DNA of 64,000 bases from the NCBI GenBank assembly GCA_933228895.1, contig OW121849.1, positions 42,936,354-43,000,353 on the forward strand, written 5' to 3'. The first letter of the stretch is position 1, and every line of letters starts with the position of its first letter. The notes under the pieces are model-generated. The model was not told the DNA's origin. It searched no databases and saw only the letters and a program-made list of their open reading frames with translations. Position numbers and translations under genes: made by a program. This stretch comes from Platycnemis pennipes (lineage: Eukaryota > Arthropoda > Insecta > Odonata > Platycnemididae). Positions 35,471 to 48,443 of this stretch are shown here, piece by piece.

Positions 35471-38269
35471 TACAATTGTTGTCTATGCAAATTTCTAACG
35501 CCTGCTTTTCAACACATTTTTTTTCTAGATAGCGATCCAGGGTGCCCATATAGCCATTAAAACGTTTAAATTTAAAAAGCAACTTCTCACAATAATTATA
35601 GCGACGCAATTATTGAAATTCAATGTTATTTATAAGGAAATCAGATTTGCGAACCAACACAATGTTTTATTCTTTTATTTTCCACAATGGAAAGGTTTTA
35701 AATAGTAATGCCTGAAGTTATCAGTTATACAATGGTTTATGATAGGCCTAGATTCATTTAGATAGGATAGGTTTAGTATAGGGAGCAGCGTACCTAATTC
35801 TTCTACTCCTAAATCAATGTTCCACGAGTTGACTTGTGGGAATTTGGACGTCACAAAAATACACCTCACTGTACTGTACACTTAGAATTATACTGTATTG
35901 TTATACTCTATCGGTTTCGACTTCTTCCCATCAATATCAAGAATTCAAGCCATGGTTTTAACTCTTGATTATGACCTTATTATAAGGTGAAATAAAATAC
36001 TAGGTGATACAAGGGTAGAATACAAGAAATTGCATTTTGTGGCATTTTGCAAACCCTTTGTACCTGGAGAACCGAGAGGAAAAGGAGCGTTTTCATTCTA
36101 CAGCGCCGAAGTTGGAGCTGGTAATAAGACAAAACACCTCAGCCTACCACCGCGTAACGCCGGTATATGGCTTTGCCTGGAAAAACAACGACTCTGCAGC
36201 GAAGGTAGAATGTTGCTACAATTTTACGTGCGTAGACTATACAACTGTGCCACGGAATACCGATTTTCAAGCATTGATTTCCTTTTTGCTGCGACTAATC
36301 TTTTTAGAACCCACTAACAAGTCGGAATCCTGGATAATCCGCCCCTGATTGGATTCTCTATGATAGCATGGAATTCCACATGATCAGTCTTGATGACTGC
36401 GCAAACCCACGGAGCGCAAGAGTTATTTGAGCGGTTTAAACTCGAATGAATGGAGGAATAAAGCAGGATTGAAGCAATCGGTCGATCAGGGGACCGGAAA
36501 AAAAGGACGAAGGGAACAAGGCAAAACAACGGTATCAACCAACACAATTCCGTCGTCCGGATTAGTGCCGCGCAGGAAAAATACCAATCTCCATTGTATA
36601 CACAAAAAACATTTACGAGGAGAATCATTTTGAGAATGGGACAAAATTTCTGTAGAATATAAGAAATGCCAGACTTTTACCCAAATAACACGTGAGCAGT
36701 TGAAAGAATGGGATCTGATGGAAGAGATCAATCACCTTCAGGCAAGAGTGTGGCCTACGTTACATATTAATGTGTTCAAACTATGCGAAAGATTATTCCC
36801 TACTGCAACCGTAGGTATAAGTTTCCCCATATTACTATATAAAATTTATAAAGAAAATAACCGGAGGTAGCACAAGGTGAAATGAGAGTATGTCACGGAT
36901 GAACATAATGCTGGAAACGAAATCGCGGAGGAAATATTACGTTTTCGCTCGCGGTATTTTTTTCAAGTAGATTTCACACGCGGTCAAATTCAGCAGCACA
37001 GCCAAAATAAAGAAAAAGAAAAAACTAATATTAAAAAGTTAAACGATGCGTCACTCATGCAGTGACGCTACGTTGGCATTAGGGGCTCGATTCAAACATT
37101 TCCGATGGTCGTGCTGTCACACTTGCAAGAAACCCAGCCAAGCGAAAGGGAACATGCTCGTTTCAATAATGGTACTCCTTTCTTAATAATACTCCAGGAC
37201 AGCCTAGTCTTGGCGCATTGGCTGAAATTCGTTCGAATATTCTAAAAGGAAACATGTTGTGTACTTGAATTTCCCGTAAATACATCCGTATTTTGATATT
37301 TGCATATCGGTACTCACATAAGTACTAAATATAACAAGCAAAATATTTCATGAATAACATAGAAACTTTACCTCATTGGCCACTATTCTGACAAGAGTTG
37401 CTTACCGAAAGAAACGAATTTCCACCATGTGTATGATGGTAAATGAAAGCATAAAAATAGGAAGTGTTTCATAGACATTTGGCTTCCTTATAATAGCATA
37501 CTTTCAAAATCTGAAACACCCATACACACCTTTTCTCCTGAAGATTTCGTTCTCAGCTAGGCTTACTACCTCTTCTTCTTATCTCATTTAAAAAAAGGCT
37601 ATACTTCCTCATTCGCCCCTGTTTACTCTTTCGTAAAGATCTTTAACATATCATTTCCCCTCATTAGCAGCAACATTCAAATAATAACTCTCCTTTAAAT
37701 TTCCTCCATAAGATTTCACTCAAAATTTTGAAAATACCGAGCACAGGCAAATAATACGTAATTGAGAATCTGCATTAAATTTCACAAGAAATCAATACTA
37801 ATTTCAAGCATAAATAGTCACGATCGTTCAAAGATAAATGCTATACGGCACCAGTAGATGTTGTAGAAAACATCACATCATTGCTTTTATGAATTACATT
37901 TTTCTAATTTTCACGGGTAGAACTCTGAGGGTTCTATCCCTGGATGGATGAACTTAAACTTCAACACCTCAGTTTTCCCGCTCTTTCCGACACCTCCTCT
38001 GCTAAACCTGACTTCTCCATGGACTCACTGATGATTGATCCCTCACCAGCATTCCAACTCACCACACCAAAATTACGAACGAATTACGAACTAATATTGA
38101 CAAGCTCATTTGAAGATGTAATGCAACTGAAAGAACTTGAAATACATTCATAAACCAGCGGAAATCTTATAGTAAACCAACACGATAAATACTCGCTAGT
38201 ATTTCCGCGCAATTAAAATTTTCCTTTGACCTTCTATCGCTTTAAAATGACACAGATTAAAAATCCATT
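35471..38269. other. AT-rich sequence, nothing recognised
   Basis: Two overlapping plus-strand frames at 36030-36348 and an opposing frame at 36314-36628 have no recognisable motif. Nothing else seen in 2.8 kb. Confidence 0.4.
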
Positions 38270-38650
38270 TTTCTCCTTCCTGTCGCCACCCTGACCGCGA
38301 TCTACAACGCACGATCCGAAATTTTAGCGCGAGGGGGATGATTTTCCTCCCTTCTGGACCATGGTTTTTCGACGCGACGGGGCCCAAGTACTTCAAAACT
38401 CGATACCCTTTACCCGTTACCGCGAAGCGCGTCGGGGCAGGCGACATCAATCACGGGAAGGGAAAGAAGTGGAGTGAAGGGGAGGAGGGCGTTCCCGTGC
38501 ATCCGGGCATTCCGGGTAGAGAGGCGCCGCGTAATGCGACGTCATTCCGCCCGCCCGCTCCCTCTCGCGCTAATCCATCGCCGTCAAATGCTGGAGCACC
38601 CTTCAACCGCCGCCCCTTCCACTCGGGCGGATTCAAGGGGGAGTGAAGAG
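38270..38650. other. GC-rich, CpG-rich island
   Basis: Balanced to GC-rich with CpG clusters such as GAAGCGCGTCGGGG. Frames are open on both strands; none recognised. Confidence 0.4.
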
Positions 38651-39599
38651 GGTAATTACCCTTCCCCGCTTCGCGAAATTAATGAACACTCGAGTAAATT
38701 ACTATTTAAGTTCTTTACCTCGCATACACACTTCTTTATAAATAAATAAATGTGTATAATTAAACAAGTTAAATTAATATTATTTTTTCCATTTACTAAC
38801 TAGCTCCTCCCAGAGCAAAATGCATGGAATATTGAGATCAAAAGTTACAAGAAAGATAGGAATGACCAACGACAGTGTCAATGCTTTTCATTATATTACT
38901 TCATAAGCGCATAAAAATACCGGCTGCAATGCAAAAACGAAGCAGTGGATCAAATTAAACATAATGAAATTTACATGTTTGACCCTGAAAATCCCTCGTC
39001 ACAATGTATTTCTGATTAAAATTGGAAATAAGAGTACAGAAAATGCATTCGTGAAAATTGAAATAGTATGGGAAATCACTTGCAATGGAATGGCTTCCAC
39101 TGAATTGAAATTACATGCACTCGCAATGGAAATGAAATGGGTTACATTCCATAACTGCCATTCATTCAGTAAAAAGAAATAATTTTGCCGAGGAATATTT
39201 TACTTACTCTGGGTAAAGTACCACCCCGCATTTTTAACTAAAACACAAACCAATGTAAAATGTTCACAAGAGTCTATTGCATGTCACCGATTTCAAAGCT
39301 CGGGTATCTTAACATGACGCCGCGCCAAACACAAAAATCCATTTTGTACTTTGAGAACATTTTGTATTGGTTTGTGATTTTTAGTTTAACATTAACTTTC
39401 ACAGAGAAACGCCAATTCTATTGACTATATTCCATTCCCCGCCATCAAATCACTTGGTTTTCATAGCCATGTAGCACGGTTCCGGTCCTGTTTTAGGTGA
39501 GTTTTGGACCAAAATGCCTCAACTTCTTCCTCATTTACACATTATCAACAACCTCAAGCACTTCCCTCCCAGACCAGCTCATGTACTCCAAACTGGAAT
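38651..39599. other. AT-rich sequence, nothing recognised
   Basis: No repeat or exon seen. Confidence 0.4.
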
Positions 39600-40200
39600 T
39601 TTCCAGCGACGCCTCGAGCTGGAGAGGGAGAGAGTGAAAGGTCTCACCCTCCGGCGCATCTGCTTAATTTAGGCTGATTCATGCGGCCTTTCCCCACTTT
39701 CGCTCCCATTCGGACTTGAAACGCCCGGGGCGGCACACACGCACACAATCGCAGCGACCCCCTCCCACGCCCTGCCCTCACCCAACACCAAACGGACCTC
39801 CAAACCCGCTACCAACTCCCGCTACCAACTCGTTCGTACCCCGAGCGACAGCCTCGCCGTTACGGTTTCCGAGAGAGTGTCGTTGGAGGGTTGGGAGGGG
39901 CACTTGACGGATGGGGGGCAATTTGGCGCCTCCACGCCCTCTCACGGACGGATTTAACGCCGTCCGACGCGGAGACCAGCCGGAAAAGCATCCGGACCCG
40001 AAGCGGCACTGGTGCTCGTGGCTCCGGCGGACTCTCGCGTAAAGTACGGCGAGTCGCCGGATCCAAATCGCCCGTAACGAGTTCCGGGAATCGCTCGCGT
40101 GTAGTACTAGTTAGCATGGTGCGCGACCCTCAATTTTATTCTGCGAGAAACAATCCCTAGTCACGATGGAGTAAACAAATTCCTCGAGGTGAGAGACGAG
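39600..40200. other. GC-rich, CpG-rich island
   Basis: CpG density is high (for example GTCCGACGCGGAGACC and AGTACGGCGAGTCGCCGG). An 89-codon plus frame (39891-40160) and an 85-codon minus frame (39860-40117) overlap almost completely. Neither is recognisable. A promoter-type CpG island is one reading. Confidence 0.4.
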
Positions 40201-40244
40201 GGAGGAGAGCGAACTCCATCATAATAATCATTGCGACAATAATC

Positions 40245-40447
40245 ATAAAACAGGGAAATTGATTGCCGAACTGACGGATTCAAAATGTCCTGCTTTTCTA
40301 GCACCATTTAAAATTGTGAAGTTTAGACTAGAATATAGTTACTAATCCTTTTAATGCATGATATGTAATGCACGTTTGGCGTGAATTCACCCCCTGCTAC
40401 ACACCTCTATCGTGGCTTGCAGTGTATTGCGTAGATGTTGACGTACA
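40245..40447 (-). repeat. GTGTGTGGCAG repeat, copy paired with 6265
   Basis: GAAATTGATTGCCGAACTG, TGTGAAGTTTAGACTAGA, ACTAATCCTTTT, CGTTTGGCGTGAATTCACC and CCCCTGCTACACACC appear in the same order as at 6265-6597, followed by the reverse core GTGGCTTGCAGTG and GTAGATGTTGACG. The ends mark the minimum shared unit. Confidence 0.75.
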
Positions 40448-41381
40448 TTAGAGACAACGTGTTCGCAGTAACAGAAGGGATTCCTCTCCAAACGATTTTT
40501 CTCCTAAGCTGGCAAAAAAAGCAATATAAAATGTGTTGCACCAAATTTAAAAAATGTCCTTTTAGCGGATACTCATGATTGAAATAAAAATCATGCAGCG
40601 AATTCAGCTTCTTCAAAATATCTACATGCATGTCTACAAAAGGGTCTTAATTCGACACACATAAATTAACAGTATCTTTGCATCAATTACGTAATTTCAG
40701 AGTGGAAATACAAACGGTAAATTAAATGTGCAAGTTTTAATTGATAAAATCAATAATAGGTCATAATATTACTCCGATTCTAATTCTTCAGTAGAATACA
40801 ACAGTGCATGACTGGCAAAGATTCAACCCCGTCACAAATCCATGAGTAGGTTTCCTTCCTAGCCAAATAGAGTCAAGATATCGCGTACATTTTCTAGGAA
40901 TCGATCTAAAATATAATCAATACATTTAATGAAAGCATCAGTTAAATCGGCTTAAACTGTTTCAAGTTAGAAAAATACTGATGAGGCAGTAATAAAGTCA
41001 TTATTTACAACTCATGTATAGGACATGAAGGTACTCAAATAAAAATTGGATAAAAATAGACTATTGAAAATTGATGGTAACGAGGCTTTTGAAACAATAA
41101 AAATACCACTGAGAGACAACCCGATTTGAAAAAAATATTTCTTCCATACCTTTCTTCCTTTACCCATGCACGGTAATACAATAAGCGGATCATAGTCAAA
41201 AACCAGCCATTGTAAAACAGTTTGAATGACAAAAGAGTGTCGATATGCCAATCGAGAGCGGTCCATTAGGACAGAGGGAGGAATAAGTGGGATCATATTG
41301 CACCTGACGTGTGAGTGAAGCGTCAATAGAATCAAAACACGAGCATTGAACCGAGTGCGGGAGAGAACTCACACCAAGAGA
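40448..41381. other. AT-rich sequence, nothing recognised
   Basis: A 107-codon minus frame at 41012-41335 has no recognisable domain. Confidence 0.4.
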
Positions 41382-41382
41382 T

Positions 41383-41421
<39 letters not shown>
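41382..41421. repeat. GA microsatellite
   Basis: About 18 GA units in a row on the plus strand, ending at GAGGGCC. Confidence 0.9.
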
Positions 41422-44379
41422 CCTATGAATAAGTGAGGTGATACTTCCTGGACAGAGACGAGAGTTTCCACGCAATTGCCATTCATTTATCGTCCATCAA
41501 TTTCGCTGGAGTGACTTCATTTGGATCCGATGCCATCCAACGGCTGAAAGCTCCTTCCCGGGCCGTAAATGTTCATTAGAGGATTTTAAGCCTCTCATGA
41601 TTCGACAAAACATTCATGCGGGGGACGGCAGGGATCCTCACTGTTACCCCTAACTGAAGTAGAGTTTCCTGAACTTCATTTACACGACCATGCTTATGCA
41701 ATAATGATTGATATTGGTGTTTTACGAATTCCAATACAATTAAATGGCCATGAAATACTTATAAATGATCCCAAAACCAGCCTCATTTACCATGACCTTC
41801 TTCAGGTCCGAATTATTTATCCCTCACCCCATCATTCTTCATTCCAAACTAGCAACCTACTCCACTTCTCCCTCTTCACCCACCGAACCAATACTCTCCG
41901 CTCTATCTTCATAACACCATCGCCCCATAGCACCCACCTTTTCCTCTTAATTTTCTCCAGCTTAACGACCCCTACTCCCCGCCATGATTAGCACTTCCTC
42001 GTTCTTCCTCTTTCCCTCCCACTTCACCTTCGCCAATCTCCACATTTTAAACGCCACGTTTACTATCATTCTCTTTCCCTATTGTAAACGTTTCGGCGCA
42101 CAATGCCACGCTCCATAAAAGCTTTCTTTTACGTCCCTACGAAAATAACGCGTCATTCTCCAAAAATTTCTTTAGTTAAAGTTCCCTTTTCCTTTTGCCA
42201 TTACCATAGATCGAATACGCAGGAGAGATCCTTAACAAATTAGAAATTTCACGGATTAAACCTTTGAAAGACTTCGGGGAAACAGGTAGGAATACTGACA
42301 ATATTAATTAATTTTCTAATTAATATATTAAAAAATATCCGTATGGCCATATATTCCGGAGGAATACAAGTCATCTAATTTGGGCACCGGCACCGGTACG
42401 GACACACAAGAAATGAACGCTTGGGCTCACCCTAAAAAATTCTGGTACTAGAGTTATCTCAAAGAATGATTAATTACCGAACAGTCCCCAACAATTCACT
42501 TCAACGTATTTAGGCGCATTTTAAAAGGTGAAAGGAAAATAATGGCCACCACACGTATCACAATGAAACATTGTCGCGCATCCCACGAGTGAGACAAGTT
42601 TTCGCATTCCCACTAAGAGCAAGTTCGTGATTTTGTTGAATTAGAAAACCGAGCTCGCAGGGAACGTATTTGCTGTCATGCCTTTAACTTTACGTATTTA
42701 CAGCAGTCGTAAAACAAAACTCGGAATTCTGGAAACACCTTGCAGGGTAGATAGATAACGGTAGGTATTTCAGAGGGTAAAGAAACAGTTTGCAAAAACT
42801 CAAGTTCCACTCACTCCCGCGCGAGCTTCAGCCGTAAAAAACGGCGACACGCAGGCGAGCGAAATCCATTTCGGAACTCCATGCCTCAACGCGAACATTT
42901 TTAACCAATCCTTTCGATTTCCAATTTCCCCTATTTCGCTCCGACGCGAACGGATGCGAGATCGCGCACGAACAAAAAAAATGTGTCACGTGCGCAACCG
43001 AATGTTTGAAACGAGAATGGGGGAGGAGGAAATGGTAAAAAAAGGTGCAATAATTTAAAATTCAATAAAAATAACCACCATTGGGACGGGTTGGGGTGAT
43101 ATAAACCGCGGGAGCAAACATTTCATGTGCGGACAACAGGGAGTAAGTGGAAAAAGTAATAACTACGGATCGATGACGTAAACAAATGACAGTCCGCGGG
43201 CGGGCTTCAAAAAAGCGAAAACGGTCAGGGTGGCCGTTAATCACGACCGCGGGAAGGACACGCCGGACAATGGATGCCCAGAGAGGGAGAAGGGGGGGGG
43301 GAGAGAGGTCAGGGAAAAGGCGGTATAAGGGATTCGTGGCACATGGAACTGGAACAGGGTAACTACTAGGGAAACAATGCTAGGGTGGAAATGGCAAGGG
43401 TTGGGAAGAGTACCTACTGGGTGGTGGCGGGCGTAGAAGAAAATTCTAGGGTTCGAAAAAAATGGAAAAAGTCGTCAGAAATGCATTCCGCTGGACAACT
43501 TTCGGGGCGGTTCTTTCACGCCAATTCTCATACTTAAGCGCGAAAGGAAAAAAAGGTGCGAAAGGATGGAGCTAAGGGAAACGGGAACATGGGGAGGGGG
43601 ATTCCAATTGGAGGGGCAAAATTCCCTCAAAAGCAAGGGCCCCATATATAAAAGAGATTAAAAATTCGGGAATATAAGCGAAATGCGGAAGGAATATATT
43701 TCGAGCGGAATATAATCCGCTCTGAGTGACATTGGGGGAATGGATTTTGATCGCCTTTTCCCCCTCAATGGAAAACAATTGAATGACAGTTTTTCCGCAC
43801 CGCATTTAAAAATTGGTGCTACAGCTCACGATTAAGGGGTAGGCCTTCATTCCTAGCAAGGCTCGCATCAGAATAAGTCCCTCACTGGAAAACATTTCCC
43901 CTATATTCAGCTTCCTGAAACACTCGATAGGATTGGTCTCGGGAGACTACAGCCTATTATAATATTTGCATTTATCCCCGGACAGCATTTCGCGGGCAAA
44001 AATCCAAATAAAATTGACGTTCCCTCATGTTCACGAGCAACAAAGTGCCTTTTAAAAGGTAATTCACGATTACCCATACCTCTGAGCTTAAAATGAAATT
44101 TCCTTTTCGAAGACCGATCAGTGCATTTTCGATCCCTTTATCAATGATAAAATGAGTGTTGCCCAAAAAGTTGTCTGAGCGTCTTATCATTTACCTACTT
44201 ACATTTAGTAGATACCTTCAACGTTGTTTATAAAATCAATTACAAAATAATATAACATCAACTACATCTTCAGCTTCATACAATCCCAAATGTATATAGG
44301 CTATTCTTTTACGGAGACGAAGATCTAACATTTTTCACGTCCTAAGTGTGTAACTATACTACTTAGGTGAATGCAAGGA
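41422..44379. other. no gene recognised; pyrimidine- and purine-rich patches
   Basis: The stretch 41820-42060 is strongly pyrimidine-rich and resembles in style, not clearly in sequence, the stretch 61450-61870. A CpG-containing, purine-rich stretch lies at 42780-43640 with a G run near 43285. No exon is convincing. Confidence 0.4.
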
Positions 44380-44610
44380 CCTAGACACGTTGACACACCG
44401 GTTCCCGCGAGATCACCGAAATTAAGCAACGATGGGCCCGGACAGAAGTTGGATGGGTAGCCCTCCTCCATACCTCTACCGCGGTGCTCTTGTCCCCTGT
44501 CTGCTAGTGGCGGGCAGGTTGAATGTGGGTTGCCACAATGAATCTAAATAAGTCTTAAGGCCAGGAGGGCTCCAGAAGGTCCCCGCCCACCCCTTCAATT
44601 TATTTAGGTG
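44378..44610 (+). repeat. 5S rRNA-derived element or pseudogene
   Basis: 44398-44496 aligns with the 5S rRNA gene: CCGGTTCCCGCGAGATCACC, GAAATTAAGCAACGATGGGC and the C-box region AGAAGTTGGATGGGTAGCC are all present, at the normal spacing of the polymerase III internal control region. The 5' end and the 3' end are degraded, so a normal 5S fold is unlikely. The sequence after it (GGCGGGCAGGTTGAATGTGG to CCCCGCCCACCCC) is not 5S and may be the body of a 5S-headed SINE (SINE3 type). No other copy is in the window, so pseudogene and SINE cannot be separated here. Confidence 0.75.
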
Positions 44611-45489
44611 AATCCCACCCTTCATATTTCGAGAAACCAAGCACCATAATAAACTCTAATCGCCAAATTCCTAATTCTCTCTATTTGGCAGAGGAAGACA
44701 AGGACGTGGAAATTCGAGCAATATTGATGAGGTCACCATCAACCACGCACGAGTCATGATGAAGACGAAGCATGACGAAACAAAGAAAAACCTAGCGACC
44801 TTTAACTCGCAGTAACACTCCTATTTCGACAGCCCATGATTTAATCTCATAACGTCACCACCGCTGAGATCCCATTGCGAGACCACACTGACATCGATAC
44901 GAGTTCTATGTTGCACTAATCATCATATTTAAAATTTGTTTCAGGGTGACACTGGAGGAAGATTTTTCTGGTTAGGTTATGGATACGTGTTAAAAGGAAT
45001 AGAATTCAATAAGGAAAGCTAAGTCGGGCAGAGAATATTATACTCGATGACAATGACGCAAGGGAATATCCACTCCTCTGGCTTGAGAATGTCACTTGTG
45101 GCTTAGCCCTCTTAAACACAGTGGAACTTCCTCGAGAAGGCCTTAATGCGAAATTGTTGGGAAAGTAACCACGATATTGGATTCCTCCACATGAATGCGA
45201 CTGGAGTTCGGATAGGATTATACTCAACAACAAAGATGCCACCCACGCCCGGCAAAATGAAGTGATAAACACCGCATGCGATTCCGAGAAGTAGTACTGA
45301 TCCCTTGAGGAAACTCGTGGAAGATATTAGGCACGCAAATGACAAAATTGATGCGTTAATTTATAAAGAGTAATGACCGAAATTACGTCAAAGTTCCTAT
45401 GCATGACGGGCACGAAAGACGATTTTCAGATATTTAATAATTCACTTCATAGCGAATGGCACGTATTTTTTCCTATTGGCAAGTTAAAA
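44611..45489. other. no gene recognised
   Basis: The part 45000-45350 has short frames on the minus strand at 45006-45272 and 45112-45345 that overlap. I could not tie either to a family. Confidence 0.4.
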
Positions 45490-45494
45490 ATATA

Positions 45495-45750
45495 TGTAGA
45501 AGCGGGGATCATGTGTGATGGCTAGAGTAGTCGCTTCACATCCCGAAGGCCCTCGTTCTAATTCCGGTAGTGGCAAATATTTTTCATTGATACACCGGTC
45601 CCTACTTGAGGTCTACGTGGAGAATACTTCAAGTTCAGCGCTTCATCCGTCGGATGAGACGTTTAACCATGGAACACTTGGCGCCTTTCATTATGAGCAG
45701 GCTAATGCCGACAATGGGTTTCCCTCCAGGTTCCCTACTTTCCCATAACA
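45495..45750 (+). repeat. tRNA-derived SINE, family S2, plus copy of a tail-to-tail pair
   Basis: Head: GTGTGATGGCTAGAGTAGTC and B box CTCGTTCTAATTCCGG. Body: CCGGTCCCTACTTGAGG, ACGTGGAGAATACTTC, AGTTCAGCGCTTCATCCG, TCGGATGAGACG. The end is near the AGGTTCCCTACTTTCCC stretch. The body matches 45800-46085 read in reverse. Confidence 0.75.
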
Positions 45751-45799
45751 AGTCTACCACCTTCCAAATACAAATAAATGGCAGAAATAATTTAGGCTG

Positions 45800-46085
45800 T
45801 TGTTGACCTCTTCCGAATCTACGGTTTTCAATTCTGTTCCCTCATCAACAGGATATTCAGACCATAAGAAAAATGTATAAGGCCTGCTCTTCCCGAAAGA
45901 CGCTAAGAGGACCACAGCTGAACTTCCTATCCGACGAACGCAGTACTGAACTCGAATGCTCTCCACAGAGCACTCAAGTAGGGGATGGTTTACCACTGAA
46001 AAATACCTTCCCCATCCGGAATTCAGAACCGGACCCTCTGGGTGAGTTGGCCCGGGTGCGCTACACGTACCCGACCCTCCCTCAA
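45800..46085 (-). repeat. tRNA-derived SINE, family S2, minus copy of a tail-to-tail pair
   Basis: On the minus strand: CGGGTACGTGTAGCGCACCC, GGTTCTGAATTCCGGATGG, CATCCCCTACTTGAGTGC, GTGGAGAGCATTCGAGTTCA and CGTTCGTCGGATAGG. These lie in the same order as in the plus copy at 45495. The 206-codon minus-strand frame over this region runs through the SINE and is rejected as a gene. Confidence 0.75.
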
Positions 46086-47867
46086 ATGACTGTTTATGAC
46101 CTTTGAAACTATTCTGACCTAAGTTCACAACATAGTTCTCCGTAGCAATATACATGATGACGCAGAGCCTTTCACCGTAGATGGTTTTTTTCCGGCAGTA
46201 AATTAAACCCAACGATAGGGACTCATATGGATGGCGAGGCCTGGAAGCATTTCTCAGCGGACAATGCTTGCATCGCAGTGTGCGGGGGAGGACAGCGGTC
46301 AACGGAGAGAGACAGAGGCAGTGTGTACACGCTCCCTCTGCGAAATGTTGCGAAGTTTCACCTTTTATTTTCAATTTTATGAGGAAGGGCTGGACTGAAC
46401 GACACGGAAGGGACCGAAAGAACAGACGAGGAACGAATTTCGAAGAAGGGAGGATAGGGGAGGGGCAGGGAGAGGGTGGAAACTTGTGTATGTACTTGGT
46501 TGGCTGTAGGCGCTGTACGCTACCGGCGGAGCAGTGTTGCTTCTCCAGGCGGAAAGAGAGAGCTGGAATCTTTTTTCTCCTTCCTATCTTTCTCTTACTC
46601 TCTCAATCTCTGACCCCTGCTAATTCATAATGACACCCCAGTATGGAATATTCCATTCTTAGTGCTCACTGAGACCGGGGGAATAAAGGGTGATATTCGA
46701 CCTCCACGCCCACCGGCAATACGTCCGGGGATAACGAATTAGAAAAGAATTAGGAGAGTGATGAGAACGGAGCACAGGACTAAAGAAGAGAATGAGAAGC
46801 TACACGGAAGTTAATGAACTGCCTCCTGACTCCAAGGCGAGCGTTACGACATTAGCCTTTACCGAAAAATCGCCCAATTGAATAAGATATTTTAAATAAA
46901 AAAGTACAAAATTTATGAGATTTCATTCGTTCTAATAGCCAAGCCTCGCATATTCTTCTAAATTTTAAGGAGTGGGAGGAAAAATATTCCTCATAACATT
47001 AGGAGTGGTTCGTCTTCTCTCCTAATATTACTTACTCTGGTTTCTCCCACTAAGGAAACGAATTTGAAATAAATACATTACATTATTATTAGTAATTCGT
47101 GTATCTTGAACAGCGTTGACTACTTCGGGCAGTCTTAAGCTAACGATATGATCTTCCTGATCATAGGCTTCCCAATATTCGCATAATTCCTTCTTAACCT
47201 GTGGAAATAAATTGCCCACAAGTCATTCTTTCTTTTCTACTTCATAAAAGAAGTCATAATTGGCTTAAACCTCGACGAATTAAAAGGGAAGTCTAACCGC
47301 TATGAGATAGAATTCCCCTTCTTTAATCCCACCGGGATATTCTCTAACCGTCCGCTTGCGAAAACGCTCAGAGCTGTTGCATCGTAACTGCAAAGGAATT
47401 GTATATGCGAGACGAGATGAGATACGATGAGCTAAGCGAGACACCGCCGAAACAGGTGTTTCCCTTGACTCGACGGAGACGGAAATTAGCAGCGAAATAT
47501 TTCGGAAAATCTGAAATTAATCTACACGCGCTCGGAGCACAGGAGAGTTTCCCTTCCGCCTAACTGTAGCTCTGATGATCTCACTTATCTCCGGTCGCCC
47601 GCCAACCGAAAAAAATTAACAGAAAAACGACTAACTGACCCCCAATTAAGGTCACCAAAACCACTGTCGGCCGCTCACGGCGTGGTAATAAAAAGCACCA
47701 GTTCCACGTGAAGCAACCACAGGTAATGGCACATCTACACGAAAGAAGCTCACAAAGGCAAGTAATTATATTCTTCACCTTTCAGGTGTTATTAAGGACA
47801 CCATAAAAGAGCACGGAGGTCTATATTGTTTGAAATCCCACCCCTCATCCATTAAAATTCCTATCCC
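46086..47867. other. no gene recognised
   Basis: A 120-codon plus frame at 46268-46630 is cysteine- and arginine-rich in a purine-rich patch and not recognisable. The remainder is AT-rich. Confidence 0.4.
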
Positions 47868-47869
47868 TA

Positions 47870-48441
47870 CTGTCGGCGCAGAAATTATGTGCACCGGCGT
47901 GGATTAAACCATGCAGTGTTGCCTTGCAGAGGGCTCGCTTTCGCCAGTATTAATACCAATCGATTTAAATTAATCGTATGTGTAGAAATATTAGATAAGT
48001 ACATATTGGATACATTCAGGACATGTGGATTATAACGCGACCAAGTATGAAACTCTACGACGCCCCAGTTTTGAAATGTTAACGTTTTATAAAATTGATA
48101 GCAACTTTTCTTCTATTAAAGTTATACACTGCAAACTTACAGAGTACATGGAAAACATATATAGCTATCATTGTTCAAACTTTGGTTGCAATTGAACGCC
48201 TTATTATTGATTTACGAGTCATCAAAGTCGTCGCTTCGCTCGAACACCGTCAAAAACCGGCACTTTTTACGTTACAACTGTTGTAAAAAATATGAAAATG
48301 CGTTTTAAAAATTTACGTCAGCTATAGAATAACGCAGAATGAAATAAGAAAAATAACGGCCTGATTAGTTTTTCTGTATGCCTAGCTATCAGTTTGTTAT
48401 TCGTATTCAAACTCCAGTGCACATAATTTCTGCGCCGACAG
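47870..48441. mobile_element. 572-bp TIR element (MITE) with TA target duplication
   Basis: The left end (47870-47897) begins CTGTCGGCGCAGAAATTATG and continues GTGCACCGG. The right end (48414-48441) is its reverse complement with one mismatch in 28 bases. TA flanks each side (47868-47869 and 48442-48443). The interior is AT-rich and holds only a 63-codon frame, so no transposase is encoded. TA duplication fits the Tc1/mariner superfamily, but the ends do not let me name a family. The near-identical TIRs suggest it is not very old. Confidence 0.8.
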
Positions 48442-48443
48442 TA

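Noticed and set aside
41795..41825. ACCTTCTTCAGGTCC resembling a Penelope-type CTGAAGA box
   Set aside because: No GAAAC or stem II partner was found on the minus strand.
41820..42060. Homology between this pyrimidine-rich stretch and 61450-61870
   Set aside because: Similarity is of composition only. I could not align a run of bases long enough to claim a shared element.
45754..46374. 206-codon minus-strand open frame, the longest in the window
   Set aside because: Most of it runs through the minus-strand SINE at 45800-46085, so the open frame is by chance in repeat DNA.
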